Below, one piece after another: positions 1-6,785 of a DNA stretch of 12,353 nt. Every line of letters starts with the position of its first letter. Positions within the stretch are counted from its first letter, which is position 1. The notes beneath the pieces are model-generated. The model was given only the letters and a program-made list of their open reading frames with translations. It did no database searches and was not told where the DNA came from. Both the position numbers and the translations under genes were made by a program. Source of the DNA: Epsilonproteobacteria bacterium UBA6211. Its GTDB lineage: Bacteria > Campylobacterota > Campylobacteria > Campylobacterales > Arcobacteraceae. The stretch is from contig DISL01000004.1 in the NCBI GenBank assembly GCA_002421845.1, positions 1 to 12,353 on the forward strand. Reading direction: 5' to 3'.

Positions 1-22
1 ATTCATAGGAGTTGAAGAGCAT
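1..22 (-). CDS. Start of next operon gene, possible MBOAT O-acyltransferase (partial)
   Basis: An ATG (bases 22-20, minus strand) directly follows the rfbB stop codon (TAAATG) and stays open to the window edge, giving only MLFNSYE. MLFNS-[YI]-EF is a very common N-terminus of membrane-bound O-acyltransferases of the AlgI/DltB type, which acetylate polysaccharides. A purine-rich AAGAAG lies about 9 bases upstream, inside the rfbB 3' end. An O-acetylase would fit a polysaccharide operon. With seven codons, both the gene call and the family are inference from a short signature. Confidence 0.45.
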
Positions 23-1204
23 TTACATATGCTTCTTATATTGATTTAAGTACCATTCAATAGTTTTAACAATTCCACTATCAAAGTTCTCATCAGCCTT
101 CCATCCAAGTTCATTTTCAAGCTTTGTAGCGTCTATGGCATATCGTCTATCATGACCTGCACGATCATCAACAAAAGTTATAAGTTCCTTATAACTTTGG
201 ATTTGGGATGTAGGGGTTGGGATTTTGTTTGTTTCATCATATCCTAAATCCTCTATCCTAAATCCTGTATTGCGTGAAATGGGATGGACTTCGTCCAAAA
301 TCGTACATATTCTATCTACTATTTGCAGATTTGTTCTTTCATTTCTACCACCGATATTGTATGTTTCACCTTTTTTACCATTGTGATAAACTAAATCAAT
401 CCCCTTACAGTGGTCTAGCACATAAAGCCAATCTCTTATATTTTTTCCATCTCCATAGATTGGAATAGGGTTTCCTTTGAGTGCATTTCTTATGATAGTA
501 GGTATTAGTTTCTCATCGTGTTGTTTTGGTCCATAGTTATTTGAACAGTTTGTAATCACGCAATTCATTCCAAATGTTTCTACATAAGCTCTCACTATCA
601 TATCAGATGATGCCTTTGATGCTGAATATGGAGAGTTGGGTGCATATGGTGTTTTTTCAGTAAATAAATCATTTGGGTCTTCACTAAGTGTTCCATATAC
701 TTCATCTGTAGAGATATGGTGAAATCTTGGTAAATTAAATCCTGAATCAAGTTCAGGATGACGAGAACTGTCATTGCGGACTTGATCCGCAATCTCAGAA
801 CAACAAAAACGCCTCTTATACACAAATGGCTTCTCCATCCAATACTTATAAGCTACATCAACTAATGTATATGTACCATTTACATTTGTTTGTACAAAAA
901 CACCTGGATTTTTGATACTATTGTCCACATGAGATTCTGCTGCAAAGTGAATAACACCTTGTATATCATATTCAGAGAATATAAACTCTACAAGCTCACG
1001 ATTACATATATCACCTTTGATAAACTTGTATCTAGGATTTGCTTCACACTCTTTTAGATTTTCTAAATTACCTGCATAAGTTAAAAGGTCTAGATTCACT
1101 AGATTATAATTTGGATATTTTTCTAAGAAATACGGTACAAAGTTACTACCTATAAATCCTGCACAACCTGTCACTAGAATAGTTTTATTATTGTTATTGA
1201 ACAT
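23..1204 (-). CDS. rfbB: dTDP-glucose 4,6-dehydratase with two in-frame repeat-derived inserts
   Basis: RfbB/RmlB is a cytoplasmic NAD-dependent short-chain dehydrogenase that converts dTDP-glucose to dTDP-4-keto-6-deoxyglucose, the second step of dTDP-L-rhamnose synthesis. Visible are the NAD-binding TGCAGFIGS (residues 12-20), the catalytic STDEVYG (T166, D167, E168), the YSASK pair (Y193, K197), NCSNNYGP, IRDWLYV and AGHDRRYAID near residues 349-358. It has 393 residues, whereas homologues are usually about 335-360. The excess is in two blocks: about residues 131-158, just before FHHISTDEVYG, and about 308-336, just before SYKELITF. Both are encoded by palindromic DNA (739-793 and 199-265), and both sit in loops between conserved segments. 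The reading frame is uninterrupted, so the gene is probably functional. ATG at 1204 abuts the rfbD stop (TAAATG), with AGGAG upstream. Confidence 0.95.
   Translation of the reverse strand: MFNNNNKTILVTGCAGFIGSNFVPYFLEKYPNYNLVNLDLLTYAGNLENLKECEANPRYKFIKGDICNRELVEFIFSEYDIQGVIHFAAESHVDNSIKNPGVFVQTNVNGTYTLVDVAYKYWMEKPFVYKRRFCCSEIADQVRNDSSRHPELDSGFNLPRFHHISTDEVYGTLSEDPNDLFTEKTPYAPNSPYSASKASSDMIVRAYVETFGMNCVITNCSNNYGPKQHDEKLIPTIIRNALKGNPIPIYGDGKNIRDWLYVLDHCKGIDLVYHNGKKGETYNIGGRNERTNLQIVDRICTILDEVHPISRNTGFRIEDLGYDETNKIPTPTSQIQSYKELITFVDDRAGHDRRYAIDATKLENELGWKADENFDSGIVKTIEWYLNQYKKHM
174..198. repeat. Perfect 11-bp inverted repeat abutting the second rfbB insert
   Basis: AAAGTTATAAG (174-184) and CTTATAACTTT (188-198) are exact reverse complements around the 3-base loop TTC. 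On the coding strand this is the conserved RfbB core segment SYKELITF, so the symmetry may be accidental. It ends exactly where the imperfect repeat at 199-265 begins, so it could also have been the insertion target. Confidence 0.7.
199..265. repeat. Imperfect inverted repeat inserted in frame in rfbB
   Basis: The two 25-base arms are 199-223 (begins GGATTTGGGATG) and 241-265 (ends CTATCCTAAATCC). They match at 19 of 25 positions when inverted, around a 17-base T-rich loop. In plus-strand sense, four of the six mismatches become G-T/U wobbles, so 23 of 25 positions could pair. The segment encodes about residues 314-336 of RfbB (GFRIEDLGYDE ... IPTPTSQIQ), which have no counterpart in the usual enzyme, where a short loop joins LDE-x-P to SYKELITF. 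The right arm is built of GGAT/ATCC-rich subrepeats. I read it as a small non-autonomous interspersed repeat; other copies cannot be checked here. Confidence 0.75.
240..266. repeat. Tandem 13-bp direct repeat in the right arm
   Basis: TATCCTAAATCCT occurs exactly twice, at 240-252 and 254-266, separated by one C (period 14). The period is not a multiple of three, so the two copies are read in different frames of rfbB and give unlike peptides. This argues for DNA-level rather than protein-level origin of the repeat. Confidence 0.8.
739..793. repeat. Head-to-head pair of CTTGA-loop hairpins inserted in frame in rfbB
   Basis: Hairpin A (739-759) has perfect 8-bp arms ATCCTGAA and TTCAGGAT around TCAAG. 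Hairpin B (773-793) has perfect 8-bp arms ATTGCGGA and TCCGCAAT around CTTGA. The loops are reverse complements of each other. Each hairpin carries GTCAT overlapping its facing end (ATGAC at 758-762, GTCAT at 770-774), so the two are inverted copies of one unit of the form GTC-stem-CTTGA-stem, separated by 7 bases. Translated on the minus strand, the segment gives IADQVRNDSS and RHPELDSG. I recognise such strings as translations of dispersed palindromic repeats in many bacteria. It accounts for the first extra block of RfbB, about residues 131-158. Confidence 0.85.
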
Positions 1205-2071
1205 TTATTTTCTCTCTCCTAATCTTTTCAAACAATCATCCAATCCATCTTTCCAATATGGTATTTCTATATTAAAAGTAGATTTTATCTTATTTTTGTT
1301 TAATAAACTATAATGTGGTCTCTTTGCAGGAGTGGGATAATCCTTGGTTTCTATTGGATTAACTTTACAAGATAGTTTTGCCATACGCATAATCTCTTTT
1401 GCAAAATCATACCAAGACAATACTCCTTCACTTGAATAGTTATATATTTCTACTTTAGAATTTTCTATTTGTGGGATAATCTCCAAAATCATTCTTGCCA
1501 AATCTTTGGCATAAGTTGGAGTTCCTACTTGGTCATATATTATACCTAACGATTCTTTCTCTTTACCAAGTCTTAGAATAGTTTTTACAAAATTATTGCC
1601 ATAATAGCTATAAACCCAAGAAGTTCTGATAATTATAGAATTTGTAGGATTTATGTTTATTAGTTCCTTTTCACCTTCAAGTTTTGTTTTACCATAAATT
1701 GATTGTGGATTTGTTTGAAACTCTTCACAGTATGGTTTATATGACTTACCATCAAACACATAATCAGTAGAAATATGGATTAATTTAATATCTAGTTCTT
1801 TAGATACCAATGCTAGTTTTTTAACTGCTTTTCTATTAACTAAATCTGCATTAATCTCATCACTTTCTGCTTTATCAACTGCCGTATAGGCTGCACAGTT
1901 TATGATGACATTTATATGATTACTGTGGCAAAAACTTCTAATATTGTCTTTATCGGTAATATCTATATCATTTCTAATTGTAAAGAAAAAATTATAAGAG
2001 TAATCTCTTGATAGTTCTTTTATTTCATTTCCAAGCTGTCCACTTGATCCAGTTACTAGAATATTAAGCAT
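1205..2071 (-). CDS. rfbD: dTDP-4-dehydrorhamnose reductase
   Basis: RfbD/RmlD performs the last step to dTDP-L-rhamnose, reducing the 4-keto group of dTDP-4-dehydrorhamnose with NAD(P)H in the cytoplasm. The 288-residue length is normal. It opens with the Rossmann motif LVTGSSGQLG (residues 5-14), followed by NCAAYTAVDKAE (58-69), STDYVFDG (101-108) and the catalytic Y126-x3-K130 in SIYGKTK, then RTSWVY and a C-terminal KRPHYSLLN substrate-binding segment typical of RmlD. ATG at 2071 overlaps the rfbC stop by 8 bases, with GGAG about 9 bases upstream, so translation is probably coupled. It ends one base before the rfbB start codon. No inserts like those in rfbB are present. Confidence 0.95.
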   Translation of the reverse strand: MLNILVTGSSGQLGNEIKELSRDYSYNFFFTIRNDIDITDKDNIRSFCHSNHINVIINCAAYTAVDKAESDEINADLVNRKAVKKLALVSKELDIKLIHISTDYVFDGKSYKPYCEEFQTNPQSIYGKTKLEGEKELININPTNSIIIRTSWVYSYYGNNFVKTILRLGKEKESLGIIYDQVGTPTYAKDLARMILEIIPQIENSKVEIYNYSSEGVLSWYDFAKEIMRMAKLSCKVNPIETKDYPTPAKRPHYSLLNKNKIKSTFNIEIPYWKDGLDDCLKRLGERK

Positions 2072-2639
2072 AATAATCTACTCCAAACTCAAATAAATCA
2101 TTTGTATCTTTTAATAATGGTTGTTTTGTATCTTTAGCTGATAAATTTAATTCCTGAGCGTCAAGTAACCAATCAATATTTAAATCTTTGTCATCAAATG
2201 ATATTCCTCTATCATTCTGCGGAGAATAGTAGTTATCTACCTTATAAGCAAAAATAGTATCATCTTCAAGTACTACAAATCCATGAGCAAAGCCTCTTGG
2301 AAGTAACATTTGTCTTTTATTTTCACTTGAGAGTTCCACTGCTACATGCTTTCCAAATGTTGGAGAGTTTTTTCGTATATCTACTGCTACATCAAGCACT
2401 CTTCCCTGTATAACTCGCACTAACTTTGTTTGAGCTGCCGGGTGTAGTTGGTAATGAAGACCTCGAAGGACTCCTTTTGAGCTTTTTGATTCGTTATCTT
2501 GACAGAAGTTTATTTTATAACCTAAAAACTCTTCAAGTTTATCTTGCCTGAATGTTTCTACAAAGTATCCACGACTATCTCCATGAACAGTTGGTTCAAT
2601 GATAACTACATCTGGTATCTCTGTTCTAATAAACTGCAT
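2064..2639 (-). CDS. rfbC: dTDP-4-dehydrorhamnose 3,5-epimerase
   Basis: RfbC/RmlC is a cupin-fold dimeric epimerase that inverts C3 and C5 of dTDP-4-keto-6-deoxyglucose, the third step of dTDP-L-rhamnose synthesis. The 191 residues are typical. Visible are DSRGYFVETF (residues 21-30), GVLRGLHYQ with the probable catalytic base H62, KLVRVIQGRVLDVAVD (72-87), LLPRGFAHGF (112-121) and the Y-rich YKVDNYYSP segment (132-140), which holds the likely catalytic tyrosine. The ATG at 2639 lies one base after the rfbA stop codon, and its ribosome-binding purines (AAGAAGAG) are inside the rfbA 3' end. It is part of the contiguous rfbA-C-D-B block. Confidence 0.95.
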   Translation of the reverse strand: MQFIRTEIPDVVIIEPTVHGDSRGYFVETFRQDKLEEFLGYKINFCQDNESKSSKGVLRGLHYQLHPAAQTKLVRVIQGRVLDVAVDIRKNSPTFGKHVAVELSSENKRQMLLPRGFAHGFVVLEDDTIFAYKVDNYYSPQNDRGISFDDKDLNIDWLLDAQELNLSAKDTKQPLLKDTNDLFEFGVDYYA

Positions 2640-2640
2640 A

Positions 2641-3531
2641 TTATTTTACTCTTCTTGGCTGATTTGCTATATTAATCAAATATTGCCCATATTGATTCTT
2701 CTTTAGCGGTTCTGCTAGTTCTAGAAGTTTTTCTTTTGTAATATAACCCATTTCATATGCTATCTCTTCAAGACAAGCTACCTTGAGGGATTGTCTATTT
2801 TCAATAGTTTGTATAAATTGACTAGCCTCAAGAAGAGATTCATGGGTACCTGTATCTAACCATGCGTATCCTCTACCCATAAGTTCCACTTTAAGTCTTG
2901 ATTCATGCAGATACATTTCGTTTAAGGTTGTAATTTCCAGTTCACCTCTATCAGACGGCTTTACTTCTTTTGCTTTTTTAACTACATCATTAGGATAGAA
3001 GTATAACCCTACCACGGCATAATTAGACTTTGGATTTTTTGGTTTTTCTTCTATACTTATTACATTACCTTTGGCATCAAACTCTGCAACACCGTATCTA
3101 TCAGGGTCTTTTACGTAATATCCAAATACGGTAGCTTTATTTTCTTCTTTTACATTTTTTACGCTTGTTGCTAAAAGTTTTGTAAGTCCATGTCCATAAA
3201 ATATATTATCACCTAATACCAAACAAGCATCATCACCGTATAAGAACTCTTCACCAAGAATAAAAGCCTGTGCCAAACCATCTGGAGAAGGTTGGACAAT
3301 ATATTCAAATCTCATACCTAAATCACTACCGTCACCTAATAAATTAATAAAGCTTTGTTGGTCCTGCGGTGTAGTAATAATAAGTACTTCTTTAATTCCT
3401 GCAAGCATAAGAACGGACAAAGGATAATAAATCATCGGCTTATCATATATAGGCACAAGTTGTTTTGATACACCTTTTGTTATTGGGTAAAGTCTTGTCC
3501 CGCTTCCCCCTGCTAATATTATCCCTTTCAT
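2641..3531 (-). CDS. rfbA: Glucose-1-phosphate thymidylyltransferase
   Basis: RfbA/RmlA joins dTTP and glucose-1-phosphate to make dTDP-glucose and pyrophosphate, the entry step of the dTDP-L-rhamnose pathway and usually its feedback-controlled point. The 296 residues match the family. The nucleotidyltransferase signature LAGGSGTRLYPIT (residues 6-18) is followed by K23-QLVPIYDKPMIYYPLSVLMLAGI, the metal-binding region LVLGDNIFYGHG (D108), VISIEEKP and AWLDTGTHESLLEAS. The C-terminal QYGQYLI is also usual. The ATG at 3531 has AAAGGAG about 9 bases upstream in a 21-base gap after the ligase-like gene. It heads the four-gene rhamnose block, but no separate promoter was seen, so it is probably co-transcribed from upstream. 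Confidence 0.96.
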   Translation of the reverse strand: MKGIILAGGSGTRLYPITKGVSKQLVPIYDKPMIYYPLSVLMLAGIKEVLIITTPQDQQSFINLLGDGSDLGMRFEYIVQPSPDGLAQAFILGEEFLYGDDACLVLGDNIFYGHGLTKLLATSVKNVKEENKATVFGYYVKDPDRYGVAEFDAKGNVISIEEKPKNPKSNYAVVGLYFYPNDVVKKAKEVKPSDRGELEITTLNEMYLHESRLKVELMGRGYAWLDTGTHESLLEASQFIQTIENRQSLKVACLEEIAYEMGYITKEKLLELAEPLKKNQYGQYLINIANQPRRVK

Positions 3532-3552
3532 CTATTCTGCTCCTTTTTTCAT

Positions 3553-4800
3553 TCAAATATGTAATTTATCCCTACTAGCCACTATAAATATCCCTATAAA
3601 AAGAACAAATAATGCCATAGGAAATTGATTTTCAAATATATTTTCCACCATAGATGCGGAAGAAAACACCGCTATAAATATATACCTCAGATTTGACAAA
3701 TTAGTACTTTTAATATTTATTTTAGCAATACTATACCATATCATAATATAAAAAATAAGACCTACCATACCCAACTTAACAAATATTTCCACAAACTGAT
3801 TATGGAAATTCCCGACATCATGTACTACATGTAGTGATTTATCTTCATTTCTAAGAGAGTAATCCCTGATACTATCACCTTCCGAACCTGCACCTACTCC
3901 AAATAAAAAATTGTCTTTAATAATATCTACGGAAACTATCCAACTACCCAATCGCATTCCAAAAGAACCTTGGTATTGACTTGTACTATCTGCTTTTATA
4001 TGACTAATTTCTTTTGCCCCCTGATCAAACCTAGTTTTAAACACAGGACTTACATGATATGCAGTATAAAAAATTGCCACAACAAGTAAGAGCATACTAA
4101 AAAATGCTTTAATTTTACTTTTTATATTTAAAAATCCAACGGCAAAGATAGATACGGCAAAAGCAAAATGCCCTGTTCTACCACCGTTTAGAAAAAGATT
4201 TGATGTCACAAATAGAAAATAAATAAAATAGAAAGTTTTTAAGCCGATATTATTCGTAGCAAAAAATCTATTAAGTAACAACAATGAAGTAAAGGTCAAA
4301 AAAGTTGCATAATCCAAATGATGCATAAAAGGTGTAGGGTCGTGTGGTACACCTACACCATAAGGCAAAATCCAAAGCTCAAAGAATATACCGTATGATA
4401 ATATTTCACTTATTAACATCCCCAGTAAAAAAGCCGTAATAACTTTTGATATATTTTCAGCTTTTAATGATGTACTTATCACTAACAACGGTAGAAGAAT
4501 CAATCGTAAAGTTTTGGTTGCATCATCTAATCCGTCTTTTATATTATTTACATCTGTCCAACTAATAGAGATATAACAAAAGACTATGAATAATCCTAAT
4601 GCTATAATAATACTATTGTCTTTTAGTTGATTAATTTTCCGTTTAAAATCACCTTCTATTAACCACAACAATATCATAAGTACAGATAATATAGATATAC
4701 CTGCCCTAGAAATAGGAACTACAAAAGCAAAAAGTATTATTAAATAATTAATTCCGGCACTAGCTATTTTTTTTCTATCTAAAAACAATAAGCTATTCAA
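3553..4800 (-). CDS. O-antigen ligase/polymerase family membrane protein (Wzy_C)
   Basis: This is a polytopic inner-membrane protein of the WaaL/Wzy superfamily, whose members join O-chains to lipid A-core or polymerise repeat units at the periplasmic face. From the TTG at 4800 it has 415 residues with about ten hydrophobic segments. Seen are LNGGRTGHFAF, whose arginine matches an essential family residue, an FGMRLGSW segment, and a long loop ending in HNQFVEIFVKLGMVGL, the histidine-bearing signature shared by ligases. The start is uncertain. The frame is open to a TTG at 4863, but that version reads 21 residues through the upstream gene. TTG at 4800 overlaps the upstream stop as TTGA and has GGA 6 bases before it, so I prefer it. 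Ligase versus polymerase cannot be decided from sequence. The neighbouring lipid A and heptose genes favour ligase. Confidence 0.8.
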   Translation of the reverse strand: MNSLLFLDRKKIASAGINYLIILFAFVVPISRAGISILSVLMILLWLIEGDFKRKINQLKDNSIIIALGLFIVFCYISISWTDVNNIKDGLDDATKTLRLILLPLLVISTSLKAENISKVITAFLLGMLISEILSYGIFFELWILPYGVGVPHDPTPFMHHLDYATFLTFTSLLLLNRFFATNNIGLKTFYFIYFLFVTSNLFLNGGRTGHFAFAVSIFAVGFLNIKSKIKAFFSMLLLVVAIFYTAYHVSPVFKTRFDQGAKEISHIKADSTSQYQGSFGMRLGSWIVSVDIIKDNFLFGVGAGSEGDSIRDYSLRNEDKSLHVVHDVGNFHNQFVEIFVKLGMVGLIFYIMIWYSIAKINIKSTNLSNLRYIFIAVFSSASMVENIFENQFPMALFVLFIGIFIVASRDKLHI

Positions 4801-5795
4801 TGTAAATCCAATTCTTCTATAATCTTGTAATAAACCGTCTCTGCTGAAATATTCTTCATACAAATATTATCCAGACACTCTTCCATTACCTTAGTTTTAT
4901 AGCATGGGCTACACTTCACTCCTGACTTGATTATAAATACATCATTATACGGTGTTTTATACGGTCCTGTTTGTTCTTCAGGTGTAGGACCTATAAGACA
5001 AAAAACAGGTGTACTTACTGCTGATGCTATATGTGCAGTTCCCGTATCAGTCACCACTAATGCTTTTGCATTTTCTACTACACTTACCATTTGCGGTATA
5101 GATACCTGACCTACTAAATCTATCACATTATCATCGTAAGGCTTTATCGGTTCAAAGAAAGCCTCTTCACCTTTTGCCCCAATCATAACCACTTTCATCT
5201 CATTTGGTATCATTGTCAAAAGTTCTTTCCAATGACCATGTGGCCATGCTCTGTAATTAATCCCTTTTTTCTTATTATGGGAATTACTTGGGCTAAATAT
5301 TATATAACTATCAGGTAAAGCAAATTTTGTTTTAATATCATCAAACTTAGCTCCTACCAATCTTGGATACGATTTATCAAGATTTTCTTTAGAGATTACG
5401 TTTGAATAAAATTCTTTGCAAATTTCAACCATATGCGTTTTTGTTATATTTATATTTTCACAAAACCAACCTGCTTTTCGCTTTGCTTTTATTTTTTCGA
5501 CAAAACTCTTAAACTGTTTCCCCATTTCGAAGTTTATAAGTAAATCATAAGGCTCTTTCTGTGATTCCTTGATAACCGCTTTTTTTTGAGAACTAAATAT
5601 AATAGGTACTTTTTTGTGCTTTAAAAGAAAAACATTATGCACTCTTTCATCACAATCAAATAATTTGGCACTTGAAGGAGTTGTAACAAAATCTATTTGA
5701 ACACCTTCGCCGTATTCAAATTTTAAGGCATCAATCACGGAAGTAGAATACACCAAATCACCCAAAGCACCACATCTTACTACAAGTACTCTCAT
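4797..5795 (-). CDS. Glycosyltransferase family 9 (LPS heptosyltransferase-like)
   Basis: GT9 enzymes transfer heptose from ADP-heptose to the lipopolysaccharide inner core on the cytoplasmic side of the inner membrane. The 332 residues start with the family N-terminus MRVLVVRCGALGDLVYSTSVIDAL (D13 in the expected catalytic position). Later come IIFSPSNSHNKKKGINYRAW (about residues 165-184) and the ADP-sugar site VVTDTGTAHIASA (D250, H255), then FCLIGPT. The tail CSPCYKTKVMEECLDNICM (four cysteines, about 295-312) resembles that of heptosyltransferase II. ATG at 5795 overlaps the upstream acyltransferase stop as ATGA, implying translational coupling. Which heptose is added, or whether another sugar is used, cannot be told. 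I assign no waaC/waaF symbol. Confidence 0.88.
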   Translation of the reverse strand: MRVLVVRCGALGDLVYSTSVIDALKFEYGEGVQIDFVTTPSSAKLFDCDERVHNVFLLKHKKVPIIFSSQKKAVIKESQKEPYDLLINFEMGKQFKSFVEKIKAKRKAGWFCENINITKTHMVEICKEFYSNVISKENLDKSYPRLVGAKFDDIKTKFALPDSYIIFSPSNSHNKKKGINYRAWPHGHWKELLTMIPNEMKVVMIGAKGEEAFFEPIKPYDDNVIDLVGQVSIPQMVSVVENAKALVVTDTGTAHIASAVSTPVFCLIGPTPEEQTGPYKTPYNDVFIIKSGVKCSPCYKTKVMEECLDNICMKNISAETVYYKIIEELDLH

Positions 5796-6715
5796 CTGAT
5801 ACTACCCCGTGAGTAAATTTCCGGGTATTCTTCTTTAAATCTTCTATGTTGCCACATCCACAAATCAGGAAGCTCTCTAATTTGCTTTTCGATAATATCG
5901 GCTTGTGCTTGCGTTAATGACTCAATAGTTGATCCAGAAGTAACTTCTATAGGAGGATAAACTTTAATTTCATACTTACCGAACTCTTTTAAAACAACAA
6001 AAGCAGGTAACAAAACAGCATCAAATTTCATTGCAAGGCGTGCCGGAACATCTGTTTGTAGTGCTTTTTTACCGAATAGCTTGATCTCTATACCGCCCTT
6101 TGTAGGTGCCGTATGTTGATCTACTACAAGCCCTACGTTATGACCGCTTTTCAAAGCTTTCATAAGCCCTCTTGTTGCACCGCTTCTATCTAATATCTCA
6201 CAGTTATCAAGCTTTCTACTTTCCTTTAATTCATTATTTAAATATTGATTATTCAAAGGTCTTCCGACAACGCTTATCGGCTTATACTTTGAAAAATATT
6301 TACTCAATAACTCCCAATTACCGTAATGAGCAGAGATAAAGATAATACTTTTGTTCTCTTTAATTGCTTCCAGAATATATTCTTCACCGTTAATAGATAC
6401 TTTATTTGAAATCTCTTCAACGCTTAGTGTTGAGTTAACTACAAATTCATATAAATTATAAACCAAATTCTTATATGAGTTCTCTATAATAACCTTTTTT
6501 TGTTCATCACTTAAGCTATCACCAAAAACAAAATCTAAATTTGCCCTCGGTATATGCCTATGCATACCGTCAAATTTAACCACAAGAACACTCACCAAAT
6601 CTAGAAACTTGTTTGCTAAACCCTTTGGCATAACAAAAAACAACAACTTAACAATCTTAAAAAGAATAAAAAATAAAAAATCTTTCAAAACAAATTCTTT
6701 AAAATATCTCTGCAA
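5792..6715 (-). CDS. Lipid A acyltransferase, LpxL/HtrB family
   Basis: This is an inner-membrane acyltransferase that adds a secondary acyl chain to a lipid A precursor. The 307 residues equal the usual family length. An N-terminal membrane segment (about residues 10-30) is followed by the HX4E catalytic motif HYGNWE (H130, E135), then VVGRPLNN (150-157), LDRSGATRGLMKALKSG, VGLVVDQH (194-201) and DVPARLAMKFDAVLLPAFV. This is the standard order for LpxL-like proteins. The start is a TTG at 6715 with TAAGG 7 bases upstream. The first internal ATG (residue 29) would remove the membrane anchor and is unlikely. It is probably the first gene of the envelope operon, following a 70-base gap with a TATAAT box. 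LpxL and LpxM paralogues cannot be told apart here. Confidence 0.92.
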   Translation of the reverse strand: MQRYFKEFVLKDFLFFILFKIVKLLFFVMPKGLANKFLDLVSVLVVKFDGMHRHIPRANLDFVFGDSLSDEQKKVIIENSYKNLVYNLYEFVVNSTLSVEEISNKVSINGEEYILEAIKENKSIIFISAHYGNWELLSKYFSKYKPISVVGRPLNNQYLNNELKESRKLDNCEILDRSGATRGLMKALKSGHNVGLVVDQHTAPTKGGIEIKLFGKKALQTDVPARLAMKFDAVLLPAFVVLKEFGKYEIKVYPPIEVTSGSTIESLTQAQADIIEKQIRELPDLWMWQHRRFKEEYPEIYSRGSIR

Positions 6716-6762
6716 AAAACAACCTTAACATTTAAATATGTTCTTATTGTACAGTAAAATAA

Positions 6763-6768
6763 ATTATA
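6763..6768 (-). promoter_or_regulatory. Candidate -10 box for the envelope operon
   Basis: A perfect TATAAT on the minus strand lies in the 70-base AT-rich gap between the histidine kinase and the acyltransferase. It would put the transcript start near 6756, with a leader of about 40 bases before the TTG at 6715. No clear TTGACA is seen at the right distance, as is common in Campylobacterota sigma-70 promoters. The gap also shows no hairpin followed by a T-run, so read-through from the kinase gene is possible. Confidence 0.4.
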
Positions 6769-6785
6769 GATTAATAAATTAACTT

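Noticed and set aside
199..266. CRISPR-like repeats
   Set aside because: There are only two 13-bp copies one base apart, without spacers, and nothing resembling cas genes is present.
285..297. TGGAC-TTC-GTCCA hairpin next to the second insert
   Set aside because: The stem is only 5 bp and corresponds to the expected LDE-V-H codons, so it is easily due to chance.
598..825. Minus-strand frame containing LVILNLIQDLI, inside rfbB
   Set aside because: It lies wholly within rfbB in another frame. The striking peptide is only the alternate-frame translation of the palindromic repeat.
23..1204. rfbB as a pseudogene disrupted by repeats
   Set aside because: Both inserts keep the frame, there is no internal stop, and all catalytic and cofactor motifs are intact.
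4801..4863. Longer N-terminus for the O-antigen ligase-like protein from TTG at 4863
   Set aside because: It would overlap the heptosyltransferase by 67 bases and adds a polar segment without family resemblance. TTG at 4800 with a TTGA overlap fits this operon's pattern better.
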